Source of the DNA: Gorsachius magnificus
Lineage: Eukaryota > Chordata > Aves > Pelecaniformes > Ardeidae
Direction of reading: 5' to 3'
Length of the DNA: 64,000 bases
NCBI GenBank assembly: GCA_034008185.1
Contig: CM067083.1
Coordinates: 122,341,337-122,405,336, forward strand
Shown here: positions 31,831-45,359 of the stretch, piece by piece
How positions within the stretch are numbered: position 1 is the stretch's first letter
Layout of the letters: the number at the start of each line of letters is the position of its first letter
Position numbers and translations under genes: made by a program
Notes under the pieces: model-generated
What the model was told of the DNA's origin: nothing
The model's input: the letters and a program-made list of their open reading frames with translations, nothing else
Databases searched by the model: none

Positions 31831-34281
31831 ATAGTAAAATCCGAGTCAAACTGAATTCATAAATCCATATAATGAAGAACTGAGGAACCTCAGCACAATC
31901 TCTAAGGTCTAGTGATCCTTTCCTGTCTACTGATCTTCCATTGCACCAAGTCACTTGTTAACATACCCAATAACTGTACAAAGACATCAATACTAAACAC
32001 TTTTTCAGATCATATTTTACTTTACACCTCACTTCAGTCAACAAACATTGTTCATGCAATATTTTGACACCTGAAGTGGATCCTAATAGGTTAGGATAAG
32101 TTTGCTGTTTTGAATGACTAGTGTTTCTTATTGGCCATAGATCTCTTCATATGATACCATGTCTTACAGTCATTTAGCATCAAAACTAAACTGAAATATT
32201 TTCATTGCTTATTGGTTCCTCAGTTCAGTTACTAGTGATGTGCTTTTTTTCAATACTCTGATATTAATTTCTTAAGTATACAGAAGTGTACAAACATTCG
32301 TGTATGCACAAAAACTCATAGATGCATCTGAAAACATGTCTACAAAAAATTTCCCTCAAATGTATACCCTGATAATTGAGATAGCTTTCTATTTTCTACA
32401 TATTTTTATAAGTGAACTGTTTTTGCAGTAGGGAAAAATGATAGCTGAATTTCTGGTGTGCCTATGAACTTCTGACCATAAAGAAGAAAACGGAGGGAAT
32501 AAAATTACAAAAGTTGCAGTTACTTCACAACTTGCCAAGAGTTTGCGATTAGGTTACCTACCAACTGTAACTGTTACTCAACCTGATTCCTCAAGGAAAC
32601 AAAGATGCGGTATTAATTTTTACCACGTCCAGGTCCTATGTGCAAGTAACGTCAAGGATTTGGCTTTAATGCTGAATATCCTTGACAATGATAATTAGAA
32701 ATTCTACATGGTCACTCCCATCATTACCATCAAATTGTCTTTTCCTGGAGATGGCTAAGGGAGAAGCAGAGGAGGGATGGAGCACTTTGGGTTGTCCAAA
32801 GCTCATAGCGGTGAGGCAGGCCTTATCGAGATTTCAGTTTGTGGCTCTCAGGGTGGAAAACCTTTCCATCCCTGCCTGCAGCTCCTGTTTTCATGAGCAG
32901 GAGGCAGTCAGTCAGTTTTATACATGAGGAGGGAAACATTAGCGTTTTGCCCTTCACAATCTCAGTGTTTTTCTCCAGTGCCTTTTGCTGGTAGAGCTGA
33001 CTTACACCAGGATCACAGTAGCACCAACTACATGGCCCTTCACCTAGGATACCTGGGTAGGAAAGTGCATGGGATCCAGCCCAGCTAAGTTGGTCAGCAC
33101 CTTACAGTCATTTAGTTCTTGTCAACAGGTAAGTAATCCTCTCTACCCAAAACACCATCTACTTTCTAATCGTTTTCAGTGCAGAGGGAAAGGGAGTCTT
33201 CATGGAGAGTTTCCTGCTTAAATAATGTTTCTTTTGTTTTCTTGTTTCACCAACGTTCAGAAGATGACCCAGTTACATTTCTCTCTATCTCCATGGCAAG
33301 TCTTCACTCCAGCTTCTTCAGGTTGGACTTCACCAGTGATGCTGCACTCCCCCCCCCATTTCAGGTCCAGATCACCCAGTCCTCTGTGGAGAAGGAGAAA
33401 TGCTATGATAGGGTCAGCATTTTATGTAATAATATAATGCTTAGAGCCCTGGCACAAGAACTGATAGATGGAGCCTGAAGCAATGCTCTGCCTGATGCAG
33501 GTGGGGTGCACCGTTAAGGGAAGTGTCTTCAGTGAGGCTGCAGAGTGTTGTGAGAAGAAATGGCTTTCCCCCTTTTCAAATCAAGATGTTTGGGTAATTG
33601 TGCTAAGATCACTTCCCAAAAAGGAAGGAGGGTCTTACCTCCATCTCAGGAGTCTGCATCAGGCACAGCAGATGAGGCAATCAGGAGCAAAAGGGAGAAT
33701 CTCAAACTCTGTTCTTAATAGTTTTCTAATGAAAAAAAAAAAAAAAAAACCCAGCAAATATTAGGGAGGTCTCTCAGTACTGCTGCCCCTATTTAAAATG
33801 CTGCTACACAAAATGCCAGTCTGCTGTTCCATCCCTCGCCTCCAGAGGATGGTTTGTTCATGGCAAAGAAGGCTGCAGGCATCTGGAAGTCATTGACTGC
33901 AGGCATAGCAGGAACACGAGGGCCAACACAAGGCTGAGCCCTAGCAGCTCGCCAAGGAGCAGATGGTTTAGTGTGCTCCAAAGAGGAGGAAGGTTGAACA
34001 AGTGATGATGGTGGCTTAGCTAACTGCAGACTGTTTCTCAGTCAGACGGTAACATCATCCCTTTGTGTGCACTGAACCAAATTCTAGCCATAAGGCATAA
34101 CTGGGATGGGAGGTCAAGGTATTTTGATGCCACTGTGGGGTTAGTGTAGAAATTCAGACTCCTCTAGAGTAGCTGAAAAAGCTGTTAGCAGGAGTTGCAC
34201 TGCCAAAGTAAATCCACCAAAAGGAGCATAGCCGGTATTTAGATGCTATTCTATAGTCATAAGTGAATTTGCAAGGCATTT
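31831..34281. other. Intergenic stretch between AvBD2 and AvBD7 (left part)
   Basis: AT-rich non-coding sequence with an A17-type homopolymer near 33730. No defensin exon found on either strand. Confidence 0.5.
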
Positions 34282-35018
34282 TGTGGCGGTGTGCTCCCCC
34301 CTCGTCTCTGACTCCCCCTCCTTTGACCTCTTTCAAGTGATAACCACCTGTGGCGGTGGTGATAGATGCACCTGGTCTGTGTCTGGTCCTGAAGGATGCA
34401 CCCACTGGATGTGGGGGGAGACAGATAACAATGCAATAGCCAAGGGCTATTGTGGAATGTGCCCATCTAAGCACAGTGGTCAGTATGCAAATATGACTGT
34501 GAGCCAATTATCTTACCCCCATCAATAGGGAGCAGCCCAAGAGCCCTTTGAGCTCTCCTGCACGGCAGCGGGCTGCACGCCAGGATCTCCCCTTGAGCAG
34601 GGATGCCTCTCAAGGTTACTCCTCGAGGTTGAGAGATTCCTTACCGCAACAGATTCTCAGTAAGTGACTAACAGCATGCTAACTTGGAAATTTTAGCTAA
34701 GTGACATAAAGGATTGATTGCGCATATATAATCCTTTAGACATAAACCGTTGACCAAGTCTGGGACTAGGATTGGATCCAGCCGCACCTAGACTCCTCTC
34801 TGAGGGAGTTTAGAAAGCCGGGGGATCTTTTCTAAACCTCATGACTCAACAGGAGAGTATACCTGACAGTTTTGTCTGACCCTGTCCTCTGTGCAGTAAA
34901 TAACAAAGTGTACCTTGCCATCAAATCTCATAAATTATTGTCGCATTTACCACTGACCTTTGTTAACTCACTGTTTTACACCAATAAACCACATTATTTT
35001 TGCCTCCCTCTCACTACA
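34282..35018 (+). mobile_element. Possible solo LTR of an endogenous retrovirus
   Basis: A block of about 737 bases starts TGTGGCGGTG and ends with CACTACA. It has a TATATAA box at 34725-34731 and an AATAAA at 34983, which is the layout of a retroviral LTR. I see no internal retroviral genes next to it and no clear target-site duplication. The boundaries and the identity are inferred. Confidence 0.4.
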
Positions 35019-36812
35019 TGTACTACATTATAGTTAACAGATAAAGGTTTGACCCAAGTGTAGATTGCCTGAATCAATAACAAGTCGATGCACAGTCATA
35101 AACTTCAAACAGTGCACAAAAAGAATTTAATCATGTTCAAGCCTTTAATGATCGCATGGTTATCTTGAGTAAGCAGGGAGAAGTTATGAGATTAACATCT
35201 GTATGAACAAATCTGCCCTCCATCTTATTTTTTGACTTGACAGCTAATTGGAGGTATCAGGGTACCGGCGCAGAGTCCAGCCTCTTGGTGTAAGGACCAC
35301 GTGGTCAATGGCAGGCATGCAGTGTATGTTCAAAGCTCCTTGGCAGAGGCCATGTAGCCCAAAGTTCCTAAAAAGCAAAGAATCTCTGTAAACTTAATCA
35401 TATTTTCTAGAAACAAATGGCAGGGGTGATCTCGCCAAACTTTAGATGTCATAAAGGTAAACATTAAAGTCCAAGAGATTTTCACTGCTCTTCCTTTATA
35501 GTTAAGGGAGAGAAATTGTTCTAAAGATTTTCAACTGAAGTACAAACATTTATGGTAAGAGTGCTAGAATAAACATGAAAGTAGCATTAAGGAAATACAA
35601 GGACCCCAGAAATGTTGCATTAGGAGATGTTGTGCTACAGCGTATCCTGCAAGCTGAAGAGCCATAAGCACCCATCTGCAGAACAGTATAAATGGGAGCT
35701 GTCTCTCTAACAAAGCCACCATTTCCCCTTCAGAGGGTTTTTTACATACATGGGCACCTCTCCAAACCCACCCAGCAAACCATTAGGAATCAAGCCCATC
35801 TCAGTTTGATAACGTATTTGACTGGGCACTGTTCTGTGCACATTCAGCAGCTGTTTCTGAGCAGATAATGGCCAAATCACTATGTTGTGCATCCATAACT
35901 TTTGGAAATGTGTTTGCCAGTCTCTTTCTCTTTCCTTCTTTGTATCTTTTTTTCTGGTTTGTGTTATGTCGAGGGCCTGATGTTATCCAAAATGTTCCTG
36001 GGTTTCCCTTGTGTGAAGTCCCCTCAGAAATGAAATTTCTCAGATGCCTCCAGGCCCTCTGAAGGAAGCACCTGGAGATATCCTGGCATTTTCTATACTG
36101 CTAGGCCATGATGGCAGGAAAAAAGAGACAACAAGCAAGGATTCCGTCTCTGACATCTCAGTCAAAAATACCATAATACCTTCAAAAAACAACCTGGAAA
36201 CTACCAGAATGTGTACCTGCTGGATACAAGCACCCATGAACTCATCACAGAGAGAAGCTAGGTTTCATCCCTGACAAAGATACCATGGTCACCGCAGGAG
36301 CGTTCCAGGAAGATGGCTGTTGGGAAGTGGGGGATGAAATGACCTTCCTTTTGCCTGGGGGTGCGGCGGGGTGCAAGTGGAGAAATATCTAGCTGTAAAA
36401 GCCATCAGCCCATGTGTGTGTTACTGCCCATGATGCACGCAGTTCTATGAAATACCCCCTCCTTCCTTACAAAAACCACCCAAGATTCAACCATATGAAT
36501 GCCATCATAACTGATTTTATTAAAGGGGGGGGGGAAGAAATAGTTTCCATGCTGTTGCCTGGTTCATATTTATGTTTTTGCAGATGCTGATGTTTGCTTC
36601 ACTGCAAAGGAAGACTTTGAGAGCTTTTTGTTGCAGCAGGAACTGGTGCCACCAGGAGCGATGGTGATGGGGTGATTCAGAGGCCATTTGGTAGAAGCAG
36701 AAAGGGTTTCCAAGGAAAATCCAGGGAGTCTTCAGATCCTCCATCTCCATCCCCTGCATGGTGAATAAGAGAGAGTCTCCATTTACCCACCAGTAGGTTT
36801 TCTGCAGTTCTC
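35019..36812. other. Intergenic stretch downstream of AvBD7
   Basis: No gene recognised. A G10 run lies near 36526, next to TTTATT (AATAAA on the minus strand). Confidence 0.45.
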
Positions 36813-36818
36813 TTTATT
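36813..36818 (-). promoter_or_regulatory. Polyadenylation signal of AvBD7
   Basis: AATAAA on the minus strand about 115 bases after the stop. Confidence 0.75.
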
Positions 36819-36931
36819 TCAAGGAACCAGAGCAGAGGCTGCCATGGGATGTGAACACCTCCTGAGGAACCTCTATGCCATCAGGTTTGGCATTGGAAAA
36901 GTGAGACAGGATCGTGTCAGGAGCTGTGCCT

Positions 36932-37291
36932 CTAAGATGTTGCTCTGGAGAAAAGATAAGGAGGATGTCAGTCATTGCCACAGTGATCCCTACACTTCTA
37001 CGTACTTTCTGCAGCAAGAAAATCCATTACGACATGTTCCAATCCAGTAATATGGTCGACGACATATCCCTGGGAAGCAGTGTCCATTTTGGAGTATACA
37101 AGACTCAGGTGGCTCAGGAATGAAGCCCTGACCTGCACAGTGGAAAGAATCGTCATGTACCACAAAAGTAGCAAAAGTGGACACTTTCTCTCTCTCTCCT
37201 CTAATTCCTCTCTCTATCCCCTTCACACCTTACCTGCAGCCCCTTGGAGCATCACAAAGAGGACAACCAGGAGCTGGTAAAGGATCCTCAT
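36932..37291 (-). CDS. AvBD7: Avian beta-defensin 7 precursor
   Basis: Secreted antimicrobial peptide precursor of 65 residues, minus strand, and the most compact gene of the cluster. The coding exons are 37291-37234 (signal [20 protein letters not shown]), 37132-37006 (acceptor GTGCAG, donor GTACGT) and 36944-36932 (acceptor CTCCAG), ending K-A-T-S then TAG. The peptide exon has G-Q-G-F-I-P-E-P, then [16 protein letters not shown], which matches chicken AvBD7 exactly, and 'FSCCRK'. All six cysteines are present. The arginine/proline-rich N-terminus of chicken AvBD7 is more acidic here (three glutamates before the first cysteine). The separately named chicken AvBD6 is a close relative, but the shared core favours AvBD7. 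Confidence 0.95.
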
Positions 37292-37319
37292 GGCCACAGC
37301 TGGGATGTGAATTCCTTAC

Positions 37320-38229
37320 CTGTAATGAGCAGAGACCACAAGTCCGAAGGACACTGAATGGAGGGTCCCCTCCCAGCTAGGAGACAAGGAACTGCTTAAA
37401 ACATGCCCTGAGTGACCAAAGCAAAAATATTACAAATTACAATGGACTTGAATGAAGAACAGAGTGAAAACTGCATCCTTGGAGGTATTAACAATTTCAA
37501 CAAATACGCCTCTAAGCAACTGGGTCTCATTAGCCCTGCTTTGGGCATGGATTCAGACTAAAAACTCCTGGACTCCCTTCCAACCAAAATTATTTGGGAT
37601 TCTCTGGTGTTTTGGTGTTTTTTTGGTTTTGGTTTTGTTTTTTTTTTTCAATGGTCTTATTCCATTGAAAAATGATATTCCAGACCTGTACAACACCAGG
37701 CAGGTTACTCTGGTACCATCACAGACCCACAAATTACCCACCTTCAACCTACTGCGGTTCACAAAATGTTGAGACCGAGCCAACCATCATCCTTAGGAAA
37801 GTCTAAAGAAGACATCTGTATCTCTTGAACATCAATTAAAGTGACAACTCGCTCAAAATTACTGGAATTCAGGCAAAATATGTAGCTCAAAATGCAACAC
37901 TGAACTGTTATGCTGGCTAGATGCCTGTTTCTGTAGGAAGCCAGACATTTCTTAACCGACAAGCCCTCTGTCTCTGTTGCCTTGAGTGAAGGTTTCTGGG
38001 TCTCTGTTCACTCCTCTTGGAGATCAGCAAACACAGTTTCTTCCTGCAAGCCCTGGAAGCACCCATGGTTCTGCAGGGCATGTACAGATGGGACATACTC
38101 ACCGGAGTAGTGAGAAGGAAGCGGTTAATGAAAGCAGAATACTCGTTAGACTTGAGATTAATGAAAGGAAAAGAAGTGTATAAAGGCAAAGAGGTGGGGG
38201 TGCCTGTCCAGAACCAGGCAGAGGGTTAC
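37320..38229 (-). other. Intron 1 of AvBD7
   Basis: Non-coding sequence between the inferred exon 1 and the signal-peptide exon, with a T/G-rich run at 37603-37650. No repeat family identified. Confidence 0.45.
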
Positions 38230-38500
38230 CAGCAGAGGAGGTGGAGGATGACCACTGCTGTCCGTCTCTCTCCTCCAGCGGATGCCCCAAACCCAAACAT
38301 GCCTCTGCTATATAAAGGTTTGGGGATGCTGGCAGTGCAGTCACAGGCCAATGAAAAAAACCTTTTCCAGCCAAATTTATCCTGCACTTTGGTGTCTCCC
38401 AATGAGAGTGGAGGGTCTGCTCTGAGACTGCTTTCACCACAAAGCCCTCGACCTTTGTGCAACCCATCTTAGACCATCGAAGTTTGTGTAAGACACGTTA
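38230..38500 (-). promoter_or_regulatory. Promoter and non-coding exon 1 of AvBD7
   Basis: On the minus strand: TTATATAG as TATA box (38316-38309), ATTGG (38352-38348), and TAACGTGTCTTACACAAACT (38500-38481), nearly the same as the block upstream of AvBD2. Exon 1 is inferred to end at 38230 with donor CTG|GTAACC, like AvBD2. Confidence 0.62.
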
Positions 38501-41500
38501 GGCCACAGGGTTACGTAAAATACCTGTGAACATGCAATGACTGCTCCTTTTGGTCCTGCAGGCTCCCTATTCTGCCTGTGGCACGCAGATCCATTGTCTA
38601 ATTTGCAGCTGAAGCATGGTCGTCATTTCCCTTCATCACATTTCGTCCTTCACATCTGACCTTCTTGTCTTTTCTCCATGTCAGTAAAAGAATAAGCATT
38701 GCTTACTTTCCAACTTATTCATTACAAAGTTAATAGCTTAATAATGAAACTATGAGGTATGAAATTATAACATGAATACAATCTTCCATATGAAATTTTA
38801 TAAGAGATGACTTTTTCATTTCTACTCCTTCCTCTCTGGATTGTTCTTGGGCTTTTTTCCTGTTGTTTCAGTGTCCTTGCTGGTATCAACTTTTACTGAA
38901 TCTGCCTCGGGCTGCCCAGCCTTTGGCAGAATAACCAGTATACCTACCAGCCTCATCTATATTTCTCAAGTTATCCATAAAGGAGAAGCCCTTCATTAAG
39001 AAGAAATTTCATATCTTATCCTTCCAGTTTTGAACAGCAGTCAGAAGTCACACATTGGTTCCCTATATATGTGCATGTATCTTTGCATACACATATTATA
39101 CATGGATCACTGTACATACACGTATGCAAACACTAAATATTTACTTCAAATGTTTTCAAGACTTTACAGTTTCTGGGCCATGAGCATGTTGGCTGTTACT
39201 CAGCCTAAGTCCTTCTGGGGTGCAGAAAGCAGCAATTCGTATTTCAGAAATGCTTCTGCTCTAAGTCTAAACCGTATGAACAACTCCATCCTCTGTCAGG
39301 ACACCTCTATGGACAAGTTATTCCATATAATCCAGCAAAAAGCACTAGCTGGGGTGGGGAGGATGGGTAGCACATGTGAGAAGCCGGGTTAGGAAGCTCT
39401 GCTGAGGTCTTCCACGCCTGGCCATGTGTTTTTAACCCCCTGAGCCCATTAAGTCAGCCATGGCACGGAGGAGGAATTTTTTTTTTTCACAGGGAACACA
39501 TCAAAAAAAATTCTCTGGATCTCCAACACTGATTTTATTGGAGCACAGAGTCAAATGAGGAGATTTTTGGCGTGGAGAAAATGCAGACCTCCCTGTTGCC
39601 TGCATCTGCTGGTGAGCAAACCTTTCCTCCAGGTTTACCTTTACGTGGTTTTCTGGTTATTATTATAAACCCCACACAGTCCCTTTCTGTGACAGAAAGA
39701 AATGTTCTCTCTTTCCACCTTTCCCTATCCCCATCCTGACAAGATGCCTGGTCCCTGTTCCTTTGGGAACCTTCCCACTCTCCTGTGCTACCCCAGCTCC
39801 TCTGGATGTGCCCCTGCTTATCCCACTCTCTGCTCCAGAAGTTTTAACCCCCTCAAAAATGTCAACAAATGATTGTCCATCAGTCAAGAATCTAAAGTCA
39901 AGCCATGCCTTGCAGTAGCTCATTTGCTAACCCATGACACGGGCAGCTCATTTCCATACTTGGAGGATGGTGGGAAGACCCAGACACTTAGCTGTGCTGT
40001 GTCCCACCAGGCAGGAGGTCTGGATCATGGGTGCCCTCGTCTGGAAGTTGCTGCCTTGCAGCTGGACTGTGCAACGCTGCTGTTGTAGAGGAGAGAGGTG
40101 GGAGGAAGCTGTGGTTGCTCAGCGGTAGGCAAAGGTTTGACAGCAGATGAGAGGGGCCACCAGTAGCACTCTGGCTGTGCGGTGCCTCATGTTGGTATAA
40201 ATCCCCATTTGTCTTTTTTTTTTGTCTTACCCAGGCATCTTTAGGTGTGCAAAGAGAGGATTAACAGAGAGGTTAATTTATCACAGCTCTTAGACCCAGC
40301 TTGCTCGGTTACTCAGCAGTCCTGGGCCCCATTGTGCAGCGGGGCTGGAGCAGAGCTGAGCACCGGGTCACGGAGAGCTGAAACCTGGGCTGCAGTAGAA
40401 GCTTACAGAGGGTTTTACATAGAGACCGAAGTAAAAGCTATAGCAACATAACACTGAATGTTATCCTTCTTTCTTCCCCGCACCACAGTGCTTACTTTTA
40501 CAAAAACATATATAGGTGTTCTTCTTCAAATTACAAACCACAGCCTTCCAAGGATGCTCCTCACTGAGTTTCACAGCATGACCCAGAGGAGCAGCACTCC
40601 CCATCTCTCTCTCAGAGACTTTATTCATTTTCATTCCAGTTGTTTTCCTATTGACAGTTACACAGCTCTATCTACCCTATTCCCTTTGGAAAAATGTCTG
40701 GCTTGAAGAAAGCAACATGGACTTGCTTACACAAGGTACAAGGGTAATTTTCTGGATAGGGCTGGTGCTGGAGATGGGAGGTGAGTGGGGCACCAGGTTT
40801 CATGGATATCAATTGCACTGGTGATGCTGGGCTGGAGCAGGAATGCCCAGGGACTGCCTGGTTATGGCTTCCTTATGTAAAAAAAAAAAAAATCTAGGAT
40901 TGCCTTAAAAGGTGCTGTGATGACTCCTAATTCAGTCAGCCCAGTACCCCAGCAGCCCAAAACTTGCATGAGCCATTGCTGGTCTTAAATTGGGCTGTAC
41001 GTCTAAGAATACTTTAAATCACCTTGGACAAAAGGAACAAGAGCAACCTAAAACTTCTATAGTGTCTAGGAATCCTGAATTTTCCCTTTACAGTAACTGT
41101 TGTCGATGAGGCGATGTCCCACTGCAATAAAAATAAAGGTGTAACAGAATAGGTGTCGCTGGCAGTGTCACCAACTTCCCCTGGCAACTATGGCGGTGCT
41201 TTATAGATCTTCTGGACCATGTAACCAGAAGGACTATAAACCTTGCTGCCCAGGAGGGATGCCACGCTTGGCTGAGGAAGGGGACTGGAACTGTCTGCTT
41301 CTCTCTGTGGGACTCTATGTGGATGATTTTAAGGAATCAGAGTGACAGGAATATCTTCCCCAAAATCGGCTATCAGCTTTATAGTTGCTTGAGTGCCCTG
41401 CATGGAAAGGCAGTTCAGATGTATATCTTCAAGTTATTTAAACCTATGTTTTGGTCCCAGCTGGTTAAACTCCCCATGCGCCATAAAGCCTGGCTTTGCA

Positions 41501-41507
41501 AGGCAGC
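38501..41507. other. Intergenic stretch between AvBD7 and AvBD8
   Basis: No defensin exon or repeat family recognised on either strand. Homopolymer runs occur near 39480 and 40880. Confidence 0.5.
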
Positions 41508-41862
41508 CATAGAGTCATAGAATCATAGACTCATAGAATGTTTTGGGTTGGAAGGGACCCCTGGAGGTCATCTAGTCCAACCCCCCTGCAGGGAGCAGGG
41601 ACACTGCTAACTGGATCAGGTTGCTCAGGTCAGGTTGTTTAGGTTGGAAAAGACCTCCAAGATCACCAAGCCCAACCATTACCCTACCCCTGCCAGCCCA
41701 CCCCCAAACCCTGGCCCTCAGCACCTCATCTGCCTGGCTGTTAAATCCCCCTAGGGATGGGGACTCAACCCCTTCCCTGGGCAGCCCCTTCCAGTGCCTG
41801 ACAACCCTTTTTGGGGAAGGAATTTTTCCTAATGTCCAACCTAAACCTGCCCTGGCACACAC
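41508..41862 (-). mobile_element. Two adjacent CR1 3' ends, minus strand
   Basis: The first piece (41508-41630) begins with the GAATCATAG terminal repeat and ends at 'GGATCAGGTTGCTCAG'. A second CR1 end follows (41632-41862) with 'TTTAGGTTGGAAAAGACCT' and the ORF2 C-terminal tail up to 'CCTAATGTCCAACC'. The two belong to different CR1 subtypes. Confidence 0.88.
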
Positions 41863-44526
41863 AGCCAAGGTTTCACATCCAGCCTTTGTGGCTACCAGTC
41901 CTGAAGCGAGTTGTGTGCTACAGGCTTTTCAGCAGCCAAACACCTTAGTGGCCCAATCTCCTTTCCCCAGTTCAGCAGCTCCAAGATAAGGGAGCCAGAG
42001 GAAACAATTTTATGCTCTCCAGTTCTCAGCCTTCACAGATAAATATTACTGCTGTCTCTCTGGTTCCCCAAGCAGCTTATTTGCCCTCATATTTCAAGGG
42101 CTTTGGAAGCAGAGGGCAAGCCCTCTGTTTGCTGTGTCCTCTCTGAGCTCAGGGCTCTCTGCAGGTGGGATTTCCAGGCAGGTTTTGGCCAAGTCAGATC
42201 TGGGGAGGTTTCCACAGGGCTGGCCAAGGCCACTGAATGGACAGCAGGGCTGTTCCCTGGCTGGATTTCATACCCTTTTTTTTGCAAATTGTGGACGTGC
42301 CGTGAGGACAAGCATTGGGCAATTGTACCAAAGGTCTGTCATCCCTTCCCGTCATTTGCACAGAGGACAGTGACGGAAGAAGATGGCAGAGAGAAGGTGA
42401 AGGATCCATGTGGCTTCAGCCTGGCTGAGGACATCCCATCATCAGAGGTAAGCTGCAGTGTGACGGAGGCAATACACAGACACACAGGGTTTACCCGGTT
42501 GCCTTTCCAGCAGGATCTAGAGCGATTTGTGGGGCTCTGGACTGTCTGAGATCTCTACCTGGGGCTGGTGGATGAGGGTCAGGAGGGAGGAGACCAAGGC
42601 TGGAGCAGGCGGGGAGGCCAGGTGGGACACAGGGACATCTCAGGTGGCACTTGGCCACGTGGGAGCAAAAGAATTGAGAGCTGGGTATTCACAGGGGACA
42701 GGAGTCTGTAGCGTGCTGAGTGATAAAAAACCAGCTGGGATTTAGAAGAGTCCTTCCACATGTTAACAACATTTTGTATATAAATATATATATGTTAGTG
42801 TGGATTTGCTAGGAGGGCCGTAGGGAAGTGGGAGAGTAAGAAATGCCTTCGTAATAGAATCTGTGTAACTTTAAATAAGCAATTACTTAAATTAATATCC
42901 TGACAAATCCTGAGTCAATCACAGCTTAGAATACCTGGATCACAGGTTAGAATATCTGGATTATTCTTTTCTATTCTTATGTTCTTCAGCTAAGATAAAA
43001 TATAAAGCAATTTAAAAAATTCAGCCTTTATTTCTCTTTGAATATTTATATATTATGAATATATACATCCATATGCACAGGCATACAAATACACGCACAC
43101 ACACACATATATGGGCTTGCATATGCTCTCGGTATAAAAGAAGAACACGATTTTTAGGGCTCCACACAGTATCCTTGGCAGTGCTGCAGAGAAAGGAAAC
43201 GAAGACTTTCTGCTGTCCAAATGCTTTCAGTATACAATATTAATTGAAATTCATTCTTTTATTACATGTGTTTAATTGCCAAAGGGGGGAAATTTAAGGT
43301 TAAAAAATTCTGAGTCAGTACCTATATACTGCAATTAAAGTAACAGTTTAATTGAAGCGATTTAAAGTAAGTTTGCCATCAGGTATAACAACAGATATAA
43401 TTAATTAGTTGAAGATCTTATCCCAGCCTTGATTCGTCTTTGACCTTTGATCTGTTCTGTACCACTTTGGGCGGCTGGCACAGGCACGAAGTGGGGAACA
43501 GGCAGAAAGAGCCCTTTAATCCTATTCCAACGTCCTTTTCAGGAGGTGACTGACTGTCAGCCCCCAAAAGCTCAGTTTAGAGCTCTGTGCCTCTAGGAAC
43601 GCATTTATAGATTTAACAGTCATGGTGTTTTTCTGCCTCTTTACATTTCATCATTTAAGTAATTTTTTTAAAAAAGAAAAGAACCCCACCAAACCCAAAA
43701 ACCAGAAACAGATTCTCCTGCCTACTGTAGAGCACATGTTCCATCAATGAAATAATGCAGGAATGGGATTTAAAATAGCTGTCTCTTCCTGGGCAGTTAA
43801 AGCACCTACTTTGATTTTTCCTATCGTATCACTTAGGCCTAAGTAAACAGGATTTCGGGCTCCTGTGACACAGGGACTGATGATCTCTAAAGGAAGAAAA
43901 GGTGTCCCACCTCCCCAGGCACTCATCATCAGCTGTCTGCAGAAGAAATCCCACACCCCTTCTCCCCGGACCTGCCTCAGTTACCTGCTAGGTTCAGTGT
44001 GATTTTTAGAGCAAGGGCTGGCTTCTTGTCCTTTGCAGAAGTCCACAGCAGGTTGCAAACACTGAGGGCCTTGAGGTTGAACTGTCAGAAAACATAATTC
44101 ACTAACACATCAACACTGGGAATCCAAAGACATCAGTACAACTAAGAAGAAAATCCATAAAACCCTACTGTGGTAGGTATCTCCAGGCTTCAGAGAGGAC
44201 CTTTCTGCAGTCAGCACCAGGCACCATGGCCATGGGACAGCCCTGTAGAATTAGGTTCCCGCTGGAACCAAACCAGCAGTTTTCAGTGTATGTCCCAGGA
44301 TGATTTTTCACAGCCCATGATGGATCAACGTGTTGTACACAAACCAGGGTGGTGGAAGGTGCTTTTTGGAAGAGCCAACTCATGTGCCTGGGAAAGGGGA
44401 GGGAGTTCACGGGCGGTCACCATTTCTCACCGGCTTCTGGGAAGTGACATTTCAGCTGCTGGGAATCCCTATGAGAAGCCCATGTCCTTGGCAAGCTGCT
44501 CTGTGGCAGCTCTGTCATCAACAGGA
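41863..44526. other. Intergenic stretch upstream of AvBD8
   Basis: No gene recognised. Short AT and CA runs lie at 42775-42795 and 43090-43110. Confidence 0.45.
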
Positions 44527-44659
44527 ATATATAAAGACAGTTGGTTTGGGAGCAAGACATCACTCTGTGAAGCTCCCCATTGAGAGGAACCAGATAGGAC
44601 AGACTGGCCACCGTTCCACCTCTCCACCCACTGCTTACTGATGTCTGAAGTCCTCTAGG
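44527..44659 (+). promoter_or_regulatory. Candidate promoter and exon 1 of AvBD8
   Basis: A TATA box ATATATAAAG starts at 44527. A possible non-coding exon follows and ends at 44659 with a GTGAGC donor. The distance of about 1.5 kb to the signal-peptide exon fits the other genes. This is inference from motifs only. Confidence 0.4.
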
Positions 44660-45359
44660 GTGAGCTGAAGATGTAGTTTCCACATAGGTCTCAACTGATA
44701 AGGATAAAAATGCGTACCTTTTTGATAATATTTTTTGCTTCTCTAGAAAGAAATTAATCATTCCAAGACATATAATTTTGTAGCTTAATTAAATCCTCAT
44801 AAACAACCGAAATGTACAATGTTTGGTATTTCAGTAATGCATTTGGCTGATGATTATATTCAATAATGGTGATTCTGAATGATTATGGTAGTTTGTATTA
44901 TTTTCAAAAGTTAATTGGAAGCTGCAGCAAGAAATAATGATGGAGAGATACTTGGAGGCTTTCAGCTGGCACACATTATAGAGATAGATGGCTCCTTAGA
45001 TTTTTCTGTAAAGACATTTTCAAGGAATTACTACTGGCTTGCAAGCTACAAAAATGGCTATTCAAATAATTAAAGTTTCTTAGAGTTTATTATTAGAAGA
45101 GATTAGAATGGCTTAAGTCATTACTACACATACCTGAAGCAAAGTATGTGATAATTAAACAAAATGGATATTTTAGTCATGAAACTACTTGCTGCAAGCA
45201 GGAAGCATCAGACCATATGGGCTGCCATGAAGAAAGTTAACTCCATCCCAGCCAGAGCCAGTCTGGTTGCTCACATAAATAAGGATAAAACTCTAAATGG
45301 AAGTATCGATGATTTTGTGCATGTGGCAGCATCACCTATAAGTTATTTAAAAGAGCATG

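Noticed and set aside
33468..33600. Plus-strand frame with C-x5-C-x11-CC-E-K-K-W
   Set aside because: Only four cysteines, wrong spacing, and no splice sites or signal-peptide exon nearby.
36590..36700. Minus-strand frame ending in G-G-T-S-S-C-C-N-K-K downstream of AvBD7
   Set aside because: It resembles the end of a defensin peptide exon, but there are no other cysteines in frame, no acceptor at the right distance and no signal exon. At most it is a decayed remnant.
39567..39600. ATG followed by a short hydrophobic stretch and a phase-1 GTGAGC donor
   Set aside because: It looks slightly like a shortened AvBD5 signal exon, but it has only eleven codons and no six-cysteine exon follows on the plus strand.
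42194..42409. Minus-strand frame starting ATGGATCCTTC
   Set aside because: The GGATCC resemblance to AvBD signal exons is superficial. There is no hydrophobic core and no donor in phase 1.
44165..44410. Minus-strand open frame of 81 codons with three cysteines
   Set aside because: No defensin cysteine pattern, no splice context and no family recognised, so it was not called as a gene.
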